Assembly: GCA_003235605.1 (NCBI GenBank)
Contig: QJVU01000551.1
Coordinates: 1 to 9,208 of the forward strand
Length of the DNA: 9,208 nt
Reading direction: 5' to 3'
Source of the DNA: Planctomycetota bacterium
GTDB taxonomy: Bacteria > Planctomycetota > UBA1135 > UBA2386
Shown here: piece after piece, positions 1 through 6,049 of the stretch
How the letters are laid out: each line of letters begins with the position of its first letter
Numbering within the stretch: position 1 is the stretch's first letter
The notes under the pieces: generated by a model
The model's database searches: none
Seen by the model: only the letters and a program-made list of their open reading frames with translations
Told to the model about the DNA's origin: nothing
Made by a program: the position numbers and the translations under genes

Positions 1-87
1 GCCCGCGCAAAGACCTTGGTCGTGGATGCGGATCCGGAGCGGCTCCAGCGTCTCCTGGACACGCTGCAGTCGGAACGGGCGGAATAG
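1..87 (+). CDS. C-terminal fragment of an unidentified protein
   Basis: The first 28 codons of the window read open in frame 1 and end at a TAG at 85-87. The residues are hydrophilic and charged, with a short hydrophobic strand (TLVVDADPERLQRLLDTL) that would fit a strand followed by an amphipathic helix at the end of a domain. The codons are GC-rich at the third position like the neighbouring genes, which supports real coding. Too little remains to name a family. The same frame stays free of stops to the methyltransferase start at 277, but it contains no start codon in between, so the two are separate genes. Confidence 0.5.
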   Translation, partial: ARAKTLVVDADPERLQRLLDTLQSERAE

Positions 88-276
88 CTTTGCAGCTCCG
101 CGGGTTCGAGTGACGGCAGAGCGCATGCAGGGGGCTGCGGTACTTCGCCAGAGCTCGTTTCGCGACAACCTTGGTTCTTAACCTGCAGGCGCGGGCATGG
201 CATCCTATGCGGTTCGTCGGCTTCACGCATTCGTTGTTTCGCACCTACACTTGCTCGCCCTCGCTCGCCGGTCAGC

Positions 277-1173
277 ATGCTCCGTGCCGAACTCAAATCC
301 ATTCACGAGGACAACCGCCGTTCCTGGAACGCGGCCACCGTCGCTCACAACAGCCACAAGGGGAACCAGATCCGCTTCTTCAAGGAAGGCGGCAACACCC
401 TGTTTCCGGAGGAACGCGACCTCCTGGGCGACGTCGAGGGCCTGAGGGTTCTGCACCTGCAGTGCAACTGCGGCCAGGACTCTCTCAGCCTGGCGCGGCT
501 CGGTGCCAACGTCACAGGTGTGGACATCTGCGACGAAGCCATCCACTTCGCCTGTTGCCTGTCCACCCGCACCGGCATCCGGGCCGAGTTCCACCGCGCG
601 GACCTCTACGAGTGGCTGGCCGATGCAGATGGGGCCGGACAGCGTTTCGATGTGGTGTACAGCTCCTACGGCACGACGTGCTGGCTGTCCGACCTGCAGC
701 TGTGGGCCCAGCTGCTGGCGAAGGTCCTGGTGAGGGGTGGACGCTTCGTGAGCGTGGACTTCCATCCCATGCTCTACATGTTCGATGAAGAAGGCCGTCT
801 CAAGCACCCGTACTCGACCCATGGCAGCGCCTCTTGGGACGAGCGGGGTGTCGCCGACTACGTCGGGGAGTCGGGTCCAGCCCTCGTGCCGTGGGGCTTC
901 CAGGAAGGCATACGCAACTTCCAGAACCCCTACCCGAAGCACTTCTTCCGGTGGGGCATGGGCGAGCTCTTGACCAGCCTCCTCGGGGCCGGGATGACCC
1001 TCGACATTCTCCGAGAGTATCCGTTTACCAACGGCTGCCGGTTCTTCCGCCACGGTTCCACGGGGGGCGGACCCAGGCACCGGCAACCCCCCGGCATGCC
1101 GAGCCTGCCGATGATGTACGGCCTTGTGCTCACCAAGAGCGGTCCGGCCAACGTGTCAATACGACGAAGGTAG
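277..1173 (+). CDS. Class I SAM-dependent methyltransferase
   Basis: A 298-residue protein predicted to transfer a methyl group from S-adenosylmethionine to an unknown substrate in the cytoplasm. The N-terminus carries a conserved-looking Asn/His/Lys stretch (AHNSHKGNQ, about residues 23-31) before the Rossmann fold. Motif I is the glycine loop VLHLQCNCGQD (58-68); the acidic residue ending strand 2 is D83 in GVDIC; strand 4 is FDVVYSSYG (124-132); strand 5 follows GG in LVRGGRFVSVDFHP (151-164). The rest forms a C-terminal lid rich in aromatic residues. The family more often has a small residue where C65 lies, so the CNCG loop is slightly unusual. ATG 277 is the first start codon after the previous stop, and no clear Shine-Dalgarno precedes it. 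The substrate cannot be told from sequence: small-molecule metabolism is as likely as modification of a macromolecule. The distance to the glutamate dehydrogenase (152 nt) gives no functional link. Confidence 0.88.
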   Translation: MLRAELKSIHEDNRRSWNAATVAHNSHKGNQIRFFKEGGNTLFPEERDLLGDVEGLRVLHLQCNCGQDSLSLARLGANVTGVDICDEAIHFACCLSTRTGIRAEFHRADLYEWLADADGAGQRFDVVYSSYGTTCWLSDLQLWAQLLAKVLVRGGRFVSVDFHPMLYMFDEEGRLKHPYSTHGSASWDERGVADYVGESGPALVPWGFQEGIRNFQNPYPKHFFRWGMGELLTSLLGAGMTLDILREYPFTNGCRFFRHGSTGGGPRHRQPPGMPSLPMMYGLVLTKSGPANVSIRRR

Positions 1174-1185
1174 GGACTGAGGACC

Positions 1186-1203
1186 GGACGAAGAGGACGA
1201 AGA
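1186..1203 (+). repeat. Tandem 9-mer, two copies
   Basis: GGACGAAGA occurs twice head to tail, just after the methyltransferase stop. A similar ACGACGAAGG lies at the very end of that gene. It is purine-rich and non-coding. No function is evident. Confidence 0.6.
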
Positions 1204-1300
1204 GAATGTGCCCCAGCGGCTGGCCGAATCCCCACAATCACCTTAGAACCTTGGCTCCCAACGCCCCTCATCGTGAGTAGCACCCTGGACCCAGCAGCAA

Positions 1301-1323
1301 AGCAGCGAAGTAGCGAGTAGCGA
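1301..1323 (+). repeat. Short tandem repeat in the leader of the glutamate dehydrogenase gene
   Basis: A degenerate AGCAGCGA is followed by two exact copies of GTAGCGA (1310-1316 and 1317-1323), ending two bases before the ATG at 1326. The repeat occupies the place of the ribosome binding site. Its GAG at 1315-1317, 8 nt from the start, is the only Shine-Dalgarno-like element. Gain or loss of a unit would alter the leader, but no evidence of variation can be seen in one sequence. Confidence 0.5.
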
Positions 1324-1325
1324 GC

Positions 1326-2651
1326 ATGGATACATTGACGATCGCCAACGCCCACCAAACCCGGGATCTCTACACCGAGGCCCTCCGCCGGCTGGACGAG
1401 GCAGCCCGACACACCGGGGTCCACGCCGAGGCCCTGGAACGCCTCAAGCACCCCAAGTCCGTGCTCGAGGTTTCGGTGCCGGTCCGCCGGGATGATGGCA
1501 GCCTCACGATCTTCTGCGGCTACCGGGTGCGTCATGATGACACCCGCGGCCCCACCAAGGGTGGCATCCGCTACCACCCCCACGTCGACCTCAGCGAGGT
1601 CAAGGCGCTGGCTCTCTGGATGACCTGCAAGTGCGCCGTGGTTGGCATCCCGTTCGGCGGCGCCAAGGGCGGCGTCCGGGTCAATCCCAAGGAGCTCTCG
1701 CCGATGGAGCTGGAGCGCCTCAGCCGCGGCTTCATCGCGCAGATCGCCGACTTCATCGGCCCCGAGCGGGACATCCCGGCACCGGATGTCTACACGAACG
1801 CCCGCATCATGGGCTGGATGATGGACGAGTACTCGAAGATCCAGCGCAAGAGCGTGCCCGCCTGCATCACGGGCAAACCCGTCGCCCAGGGCGGCTCGCT
1901 GGGTCGCGAGGACGCCACCGGGCGCGGCGCGTACTACTGCCTCAAGGAGCTCGAACAGCGCCGCGGCTGGAAGCCCGAGCAGAAGACCGTCGCGGTCCAG
2001 GGCTTTGGCAACGCCGGGCAGCACGTGGCGAGCCTGTTGCACCGGGATGGCTACAAGATCGTCGCCATCAGCGACTCCCGTGGCGGCATCTACAGCCGCA
2101 GGGGCTTCGACGTTCCCAGCATCCGCAAGGTCAAGAACGAGAGCCGGGAGGTCAGAGCGGTCTACTGCAAGGGCTCCATCGTCGAGATGGTGGAGTCCAC
2201 CAGCGTCACCAACGAGGAGCTCCTGGAACTGGACGTGGAGATCCTGATCCCGGCTGCTCTCGAGGACCAGATCACCAGGGACAACGCCCCCAGGATAAAG
2301 GCGCCCGTGATCGTCGAAGTCGCGAACGGCCCGGTCACCCCCAACGCCGACGAAATCCTCAAGGACAAGCGCATCCTCGTCATTCCCGACATCCTTGCCA
2401 ACGCCGGCGGTGTCACCGTGAGCTACTTCGAGTGGGTGCAGAACCGGACCGGCCTCTACTGGAGCGAGGAAGAGGTGCACAGGAGGCTCTCGGAGATCAT
2501 GAGCCGGGAGTTCAAGAACGTCTACGACCGCAGCGAGGCGCTGGAGCTGGACATGCGCACGGCGGCGTACGCCCACGCCCTGGATCGGATCGGGGAGGCC
2601 GTCGAGGCCCAGGGCACGCGGGCGTTCTTCTCGAACCAGATCCGGGCCTGA
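1326..2651 (+). CDS. gdhA: Glutamate dehydrogenase (Glu/Leu/Phe/Val dehydrogenase family)
   Basis: A 441-residue cytoplasmic enzyme predicted to interconvert glutamate and 2-oxoglutarate plus ammonia with NAD(P)(H), linking nitrogen and central carbon metabolism. The length is typical of hexameric bacterial and archaeal enzymes. The N-terminal substrate domain contains TKGGIRYHP (K78), MTCKCA (K102) and the catalytic PFGGAKGGV (K114). The proton-relay aspartate is D154 in PAPDVYTN. The C-terminal Rossmann domain has the GFGNAG dinucleotide loop (226-231), and D250 in ISDSRGG ends strand 2. An acidic residue there usually favours NAD over NADP (inference). The conserved IPDILANAGGVTVSYFEW block (353-370) is intact. 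Leucine or phenylalanine dehydrogenases of this superfamily are shorter and lack this motif set, so glutamate is the best substrate call. The start is weakly supported by a GAG 8 nt upstream. A stem-loop follows the stop directly, so it is probably the last gene of its transcript. Confidence 0.95.
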   Translation: MDTLTIANAHQTRDLYTEALRRLDEAARHTGVHAEALERLKHPKSVLEVSVPVRRDDGSLTIFCGYRVRHDDTRGPTKGGIRYHPHVDLSEVKALALWMTCKCAVVGIPFGGAKGGVRVNPKELSPMELERLSRGFIAQIADFIGPERDIPAPDVYTNARIMGWMMDEYSKIQRKSVPACITGKPVAQGGSLGREDATGRGAYYCLKELEQRRGWKPEQKTVAVQGFGNAGQHVASLLHRDGYKIVAISDSRGGIYSRRGFDVPSIRKVKNESREVRAVYCKGSIVEMVESTSVTNEELLELDVEILIPAALEDQITRDNAPRIKAPVIVEVANGPVTPNADEILKDKRILVIPDILANAGGVTVSYFEWVQNRTGLYWSEEEVHRRLSEIMSREFKNVYDRSEALELDMRTAAYAHALDRIGEAVEAQGTRAFFSNQIRA

Positions 2652-2657
2652 CGATTC

Positions 2658-2687
2658 CCAGCCGGCGCTTGACCGACCGCCGGCTGG
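2658..2687 (+). terminator. Stem-loop after gdhA, probable terminator
   Basis: A perfect 10-bp inverted repeat (CCAGCCGGCG and CGCCGGCTGG) encloses a 10-nt loop and begins 7 nt after the gdhA stop. No T-run follows, so it is not a canonical intrinsic terminator. It could be an L-shaped (tail-less) terminator, or a 3'-end-stabilising hairpin with Rho-dependent termination. Confidence 0.55.
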
Positions 2688-2720
2688 AGCGTGTACTCGG
2701 GGTTCTCCCCTCGCGCAAGC

Positions 2721-3752
2721 ATGAGAACCTCCCTCCCCGCGCCCGTGCCGCTGCTCGGCATCTCCATCTTCGCACTGGCGACGTCGTGCACCATTTTCGG
2801 AGGACTCTCCGAGGAAGAGCAGGCTCGGCTCGACATCTACCGCAAGAACGCCAAGCAGTACTTCGAGGAAGCCAGCGCCACGGACCAGATCAATGATTAC
2901 TACCGGTCCCTGGACCAGATCGACAAGGGCCTGGCGATCGTGCCATCTGACTACCGGCTGCGGTCCCAGCGCGCCATGTGTCTGTTGATGCTCGGAAAGC
3001 GCGATCCCAACGTGCTGCCCAAGGCCGAGGCCGAGTTCAAGGACGTCATGGCGATGCGCAGCGACGCGGACCACGACCCCAAGACCATACTCGGCTATGG
3101 CCTCACGCTGCACCGCCTTGGCTACATCGAGCGAGCGCGCGCGGAGATACTCGAAGACGAGAGCAAGCTGCGGGGGGCCGGCACCAGCGACAGCAACGAT
3201 CCGAAGGCCCGCGCCAGCGAACACCGCAAGCGCGCGCAGGCGTACTTCCACAGCGCGGAGCTCCAGCTGCTCAAGCTCCTCGAGAAAGAGGACTTCCTGC
3301 TCCTGGCCCACAGGCACCTGATGAACCTGAAGGAGCACCAGGGGGAACGTGCTGCTGCCAAGGCCCATGGCAAGGCGTTCCTGGTGGAGTGCAAGAAGCA
3401 GCGAGACCACTGGGAAAAGAAGTACGCCACAACCACGGTGTACGGCTACGAGCGCAATGTCGTGGTTCCGGCCATCGAGGATCTGAACCGGAACGAGCTG
3501 GCGGTGCGCGATTCGCTCTCCTTCATGTGCCAGCAGGACAGGGACTACCGGCAAGCCATCGAGCACCTGGATCGGATGCTGGCGATGCAACCGAACCGGC
3601 CGCTCTACTACTACAACCGCGGGGATTGCTACCGTGCGCTTGGGGAGGATGCCGCCGCCAAGCGGGACTTCAAGAAGTTCCTCGGCACCACGACGCTGCC
3701 CCCCGAACACCCGAAGGTGAAGAGTGCCTTCGAGTTCACCTACCGGAAGTAG
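2721..3752 (+). CDS. TPR-repeat lipoprotein
   Basis: A 343-residue predicted exported lipoprotein. From ATG 2721 the protein begins with Arg2, a hydrophobic core (residues 9-20) and an LATSC lipobox with the lipidated cysteine at C23. A GTG at 2691 would add ten polar residues before the signal peptide and is less likely. The mature part is helical and charged. TPR-like helix pairs lie at about 58-92 (a YRSLDQIDKGLAIVPSD type unit), 124-146 and most clearly 273-325 (YRQAIEHLDRMLAMQPN, then YYYNRGDCYRALGE and a partial third helix pair). The middle (165-235) is helical with many Lys and Glu. The protein probably acts as a scaffold at the membrane surface; the partner is unknown. Its 3' end overlaps the rnpA start by 29 nt, so the two genes are likely cotranscribed. 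The upstream stem-loop suggests it has its own promoter, but none is clear in the 33 nt between. Confidence 0.82.
   Translation: MRTSLPAPVPLLGISIFALATSCTIFGGLSEEEQARLDIYRKNAKQYFEEASATDQINDYYRSLDQIDKGLAIVPSDYRLRSQRAMCLLMLGKRDPNVLPKAEAEFKDVMAMRSDADHDPKTILGYGLTLHRLGYIERARAEILEDESKLRGAGTSDSNDPKARASEHRKRAQAYFHSAELQLLKLLEKEDFLLLAHRHLMNLKEHQGERAAAKAHGKAFLVECKKQRDHWEKKYATTTVYGYERNVVVPAIEDLNRNELAVRDSLSFMCQQDRDYRQAIEHLDRMLAMQPNRPLYYYNRGDCYRALGEDAAAKRDFKKFLGTTTLPPEHPKVKSAFEFTYRK
3713..3717 (+). promoter_or_regulatory. Ribosome binding site for rnpA (inside the lipoprotein gene)
   Basis: GAAGG lies 6 nt before the GTG at 3724, a good Shine-Dalgarno position. It fixes the rnpA start within the last codons of the upstream gene. 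The next candidate start in the rnpA frame, a TTG at 3793, would begin at the first conserved residues of the RnpA domain and is less likely. Confidence 0.6.
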
Positions 3753-4152
3753 CCTGCCCGGTCCGGCCCTGGGCCTGCCCCGCTCGGCGAGGTTGCGCCA
3801 TGCCCGCGACTTCCGCCGGACATATGCCCGGGGACGCCGCCTCCATGGCCGACGGCTGATCGTCGTGGCGTACCGCCGGCGGGAACCGGGACACCGCCTC
3901 GGGCTCTCGGTCTCCAAGGAGCATGGGCGGGCAGTCCGCCGCAACAAGATCAAGCGCATTCTTCGGGAGGCTTTCCGCCTCACGCGTCCCTGGCTGCCAG
4001 GGCAGTACGATGTCATCCTCATCCCCCGCAAGAGCAGCGACAAGCTCCGGCTGCGCGACGTACAGGACGAGCTGCGGCACTTGCTGCAACAGGCACAGGC
4101 AGGCAAGGGCCGACAGAGAAGGCCGGCCACACGACAACCACCACCGGCATGA
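3724..4152 (+). CDS. rnpA: RNase P protein component
   Basis: A 142-residue basic protein, the protein subunit that binds RNase P RNA and helps recognise the 5' leader of precursor tRNAs. The conserved start of the fold is [15 protein letters not shown] (23-37), with the aromatic residues that contact the leader. The central cleft strand is [13 protein letters not shown] (56-68), and the family signature RNR helix is [18 protein letters not shown] (68-85). The strand YDVILIPR (95-102) and the final helix follow. The protein is slightly long because of about 20 extra N-terminal residues created by the overlap with the upstream gene and a disordered basic Pro/Arg tail. It begins with GTG, preceded by GAAGG, and ends in an ATGA overlap with yidD. 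In most bacteria rpmH lies just upstream; here a TPR lipoprotein gene takes that place. Confidence 0.96.
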   Translation: MPSSSPTGSSLPGPALGLPRSARLRHARDFRRTYARGRRLHGRRLIVVAYRRREPGHRLGLSVSKEHGRAVRRNKIKRILREAFRLTRPWLPGQYDVILIPRKSSDKLRLRDVQDELRHLLQQAQAGKGRQRRPATRQPPPA

Positions 4153-4379
4153 GCCCCCTGAAGGCACTGCTGTTGCTCCCGATCCGCGGCTACCGGCGGT
4201 TCGTCTCTCCTCTGAAGCCGCCCTGCTGCCGCTACCACCCGACCTGCTCGCGCTATGCGCTCGAGGCCATAGAGCGCCACGGGGCTCTCAAGGGTTCATG
4301 GCTGACTGTGAAACGGATCCTGCGGTGCCACCCCTTCGCCGGCCATGGCGAAGACCCGGTCCCGGAACGGGAGACTTGA
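4149..4379 (+). CDS. yidD: YidD membrane protein insertion efficiency factor
   Basis: A 76-residue protein of the YidD (DUF37) family, which associates with the inner membrane and is reported to assist YidC-dependent insertion of membrane proteins. An amphipathic or hydrophobic N-terminus ([16 protein letters not shown], 6-21) precedes the hallmark [19 protein letters not shown] (27-45), then [17 protein letters not shown] (47-63) and a DPVP end (69-72). The conserved cysteines C27, C33 and C60 are all present. The loop after HPF reads AGHGEDPVP, where many members have two adjacent glycines. The start codon overlaps the rnpA stop as ATGA and has no Shine-Dalgarno of its own, so translation is probably coupled to rnpA. 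No yidC follows: the next gene is on the opposite strand, 10 nt away. Confidence 0.95.
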   Translation: MSPLKALLLLPIRGYRRFVSPLKPPCCRYHPTCSRYALEAIERHGALKGSWLTVKRILRCHPFAGHGEDPVPERET

Positions 4380-4389
4380 GCCCGTCCAG

Positions 4390-5973
4390 CTACCGGCACA
4401 GCTGGTAGACGTGGACGATCATGTCCTTCGGTCCGTTCCAGTTGCGGAACTGCCCTACCAGGCGCAGGTTGCTGCGGATCCAGGCGATCGCGTCACCACG
4501 CCGGTCGATCTCCTCCAACTCGGGCTGCGTGAACAGGACATAGAAGTCCTGGCCCTGCCGGGCGGCCATCGCCGCGTGATCCTCGAAGAACTTCTCCGCC
4601 AGGACCACATCACCCTCGACCAGATCCCAGGTGTTGATGGCCTCGATCGCGATGTCGGGGCGGCCGCCCTTGCGGTTGGCCACCTTCGGCCGGTCCAGGT
4701 AGTAGGCCACGCTGGGCTGGTTGGTGGTCAGGACGCGCAGCGGCTGCACACCGACGAGGTCCTGGTCGCGGTTCAAGAACTGCACTGCTTCCCGCCATCG
4801 CGGTCGCCAACCGTACTGGCTCTGGAAGTAGAGGTAGTCCTGGCCCAGCAGGAGCACGAGGAGGATGCCCATCGGCATTGCCTTGAGCACGCGGGTGCGA
4901 AACCCGTTTCCGGTGAACCGGTCGTGCAGCGCCACTCCCAGGACGGCGGCGAGCACGTAGAAGGCCGGCAGCGTGTAGAAGGCGTAGCGGGCCGTCACCT
5001 TGAGCCCCATGCTCGCCACGATCGCCAGGGCGAAGAGCGGCAGGATCACGCATGAGGTCAGGAACAGCGCCGATCGCCTGCCACAGTCGAACAACCACAG
5101 CGCGCCACCAGCAGCCGCCACCAGGATGGGCAGGGTCACGTAGTAGGCCGTGGTCTCCGCCAGGTGCCCGAGCGAGAACGAGGCCTTGCCGGCAGCATAG
5201 TACGCCTGCACGGCGCTGAAGATCATCGGTGTCAGCAGCACCAGCACGCCCAGGGCCAACAACGGATACCACTTGTGGCTGCCTTGCTCCTGGCCCGGCC
5301 GCCGACGCCAGATGCCGCTCAGCAAGCCGTGGGCAACGACCGCTGCCAGCAGCAGGAAGGCCGAGGTGTGGGAGAACCCGGCCAGTAGCAGCGTGACCAT
5401 GCCTCCCACCAGCATCGGCCAGGATCGTTCTTCGAGGCCATGGAAGAACGCGCCCAGGGAGATCACCCCGAAGAACAACACCATCGAGTAGGCGCGGGCG
5501 TTCTGGCTCCAGTAGAGGTGCCAGGGGGAGACGGCCAGGAACAGGGCCGCAAGCAACGCGGCACGGCGCCCGACCATGCCGCGGGCGGCGATGGCCAGGG
5601 CCGGAACCGAGGCAATCCCGAAGAACACCGCCGGCAGCCGCATGCCCCACTCGGTATTCTGCATGAAGTCCGGCAGGCACCGGAGCAGCAGGAACGACAG
5701 GGGATACTTGATGCACTGGGATGCCCAGAACTGCTCCATGGACCAGGCCACGTTGCGGTAGGTATGCGCCTCGTCGATCCAGAACGACCAGTCACCGAGG
5801 TGGAGCAGCCGCAGCCATGTCGCCAACACGGTGAACCCCACCAGCCACAAGAGGTGATGGGGCTCGAACGGCGCACACCTCTGCGGTCGCGCCGCGAATT
5901 GCTCCACCGGGGGGAGCGAGCTTGTTGCCGGGGGCGTCGCCGGAGGTGCTTGCAGCTCTGTTGGAGGAGACAT
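4390..5973 (-). CDS. GT39/PMT-type membrane glycosyltransferase
   Basis: A 527-residue polytopic membrane protein of the GT-C fold, similar to the ArnT/PMT (PMT_2) group. Such enzymes transfer a sugar from a polyprenyl phosphate donor on the outer face of the cytoplasmic membrane. The Pro-rich N-terminus (about 1-38) is cytoplasmic. The first membrane helix (about 42-59) is followed by a loop with the essential-type acidic pair in WIDEAHTYR (D67, E68). Further family marks are EWGMRLPAVFFG (108-119) and SPWHLYWSQNARAYS (149-163). Roughly ten helices follow up to about residue 378, then a C-terminal extracytoplasmic domain of about 150 residues. The start at 5973 is preferred because GAGGG lies 6 nt upstream. 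An ATG at 6006 would add 11 residues but would leave almost no space before the divergent gene. Donor and acceptor are unknown; lipid A, protein or exopolysaccharide are all possible. The gene converges on yidD with 10 nt between stops. Confidence 0.87.
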   Translation of the reverse strand: MSPPTELQAPPATPPATSSLPPVEQFAARPQRCAPFEPHHLLWLVGFTVLATWLRLLHLGDWSFWIDEAHTYRNVAWSMEQFWASQCIKYPLSFLLLRCLPDFMQNTEWGMRLPAVFFGIASVPALAIAARGMVGRRAALLAALFLAVSPWHLYWSQNARAYSMVLFFGVISLGAFFHGLEERSWPMLVGGMVTLLLAGFSHTSAFLLLAAVVAHGLLSGIWRRRPGQEQGSHKWYPLLALGVLVLLTPMIFSAVQAYYAAGKASFSLGHLAETTAYYVTLPILVAAAGGALWLFDCGRRSALFLTSCVILPLFALAIVASMGLKVTARYAFYTLPAFYVLAAVLGVALHDRFTGNGFRTRVLKAMPMGILLVLLLGQDYLYFQSQYGWRPRWREAVQFLNRDQDLVGVQPLRVLTTNQPSVAYYLDRPKVANRKGGRPDIAIEAINTWDLVEGDVVLAEKFFEDHAAMAARQGQDFYVLFTQPELEEIDRRGDAIAWIRSNLRLVGQFRNWNGPKDMIVHVYQLCR

Positions 5974-5994
5974 GTAGCGCCCTCGCAGTATATT
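5967..5994 (+). promoter_or_regulatory. Candidate promoter for the YfhO-like genes
   Basis: GAGACA (5967-5972, 4 of 6 to TTGACA) and TATATT (5989-5994, 5 of 6 to TATAAT) are separated by 16 nt in the short gap between divergent genes. This is the only AT-rich patch in the area. Transcription would start near 6001, just before a short upstream ORF. The same patch reads TATACT on the - strand (5992-5987), but a start from it would remove the ribosome binding site of the glycosyltransferase, so the + reading is preferred. Confidence 0.35.
5980..5984 (-). promoter_or_regulatory. Ribosome binding site of the GT39 glycosyltransferase
   Basis: On the - strand GAGGG ends 6 nt before the ATG at 5973-5971. 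It is the clearest Shine-Dalgarno in the right half of the window and decides the start of the gene against the more upstream ATG at 6006. Confidence 0.6.
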
Positions 5995-6004
5995 CCGTGA
6001 GCGC

Positions 6005-6049
6005 ATGGATTGGCTCGACCTGCTGTCTCGGAGTCTTCGCTGGTCGTGA
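6005..6049 (+). CDS. Possible 14-codon upstream ORF / leader peptide
   Basis: ATG at 6005 opens a 14-codon frame (MDWLDLLSRSLRWS) that ends at TGA 6047-6049. Its stop overlaps the GTG at 6046 as GTGA, the same junction used between the two YfhO-like genes. The ATG lies about 4 nt after the predicted transcription start, so it could be read as a near-leaderless start. It may couple translation into the membrane protein gene, or may be chance. It has no runs of one amino acid that would suggest classical attenuation. Confidence 0.25.
   Translation: MDWLDLLSRSLRWS

Noticed and set aside
88..276. Search for a promoter or RNA gene ahead of the methyltransferase.
   Set aside because: No paired -35 and -10 boxes with acceptable spacing, no tRNA-like or riboswitch-like structure, and no convincing inverted repeats were found by eye.
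1213..1223. Palindrome CCAGCGGCTGG after the methyltransferase gene, as a terminator or operator.
   Set aside because: The one-base centre prevents a hairpin, and there is no second copy or nearby promoter to support an operator.
930..4280. A very long open frame (over 1,100 codons) on the - strand opposite gdhA, the lipoprotein gene, rnpA and yidD.
   Set aside because: The + strand genes have clear family motifs along the whole stretch. The antisense product has no recognisable domain and reflects stop-codon scarcity in GC-rich coding DNA.
4367..4385. Inverted repeat ACGGG...CCCGT between the convergent yidD and glycosyltransferase stops, as a bidirectional terminator.
   Set aside because: Only 5 bp with a 9-nt loop and no T-run on either side. 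In this base composition it is expected by chance.
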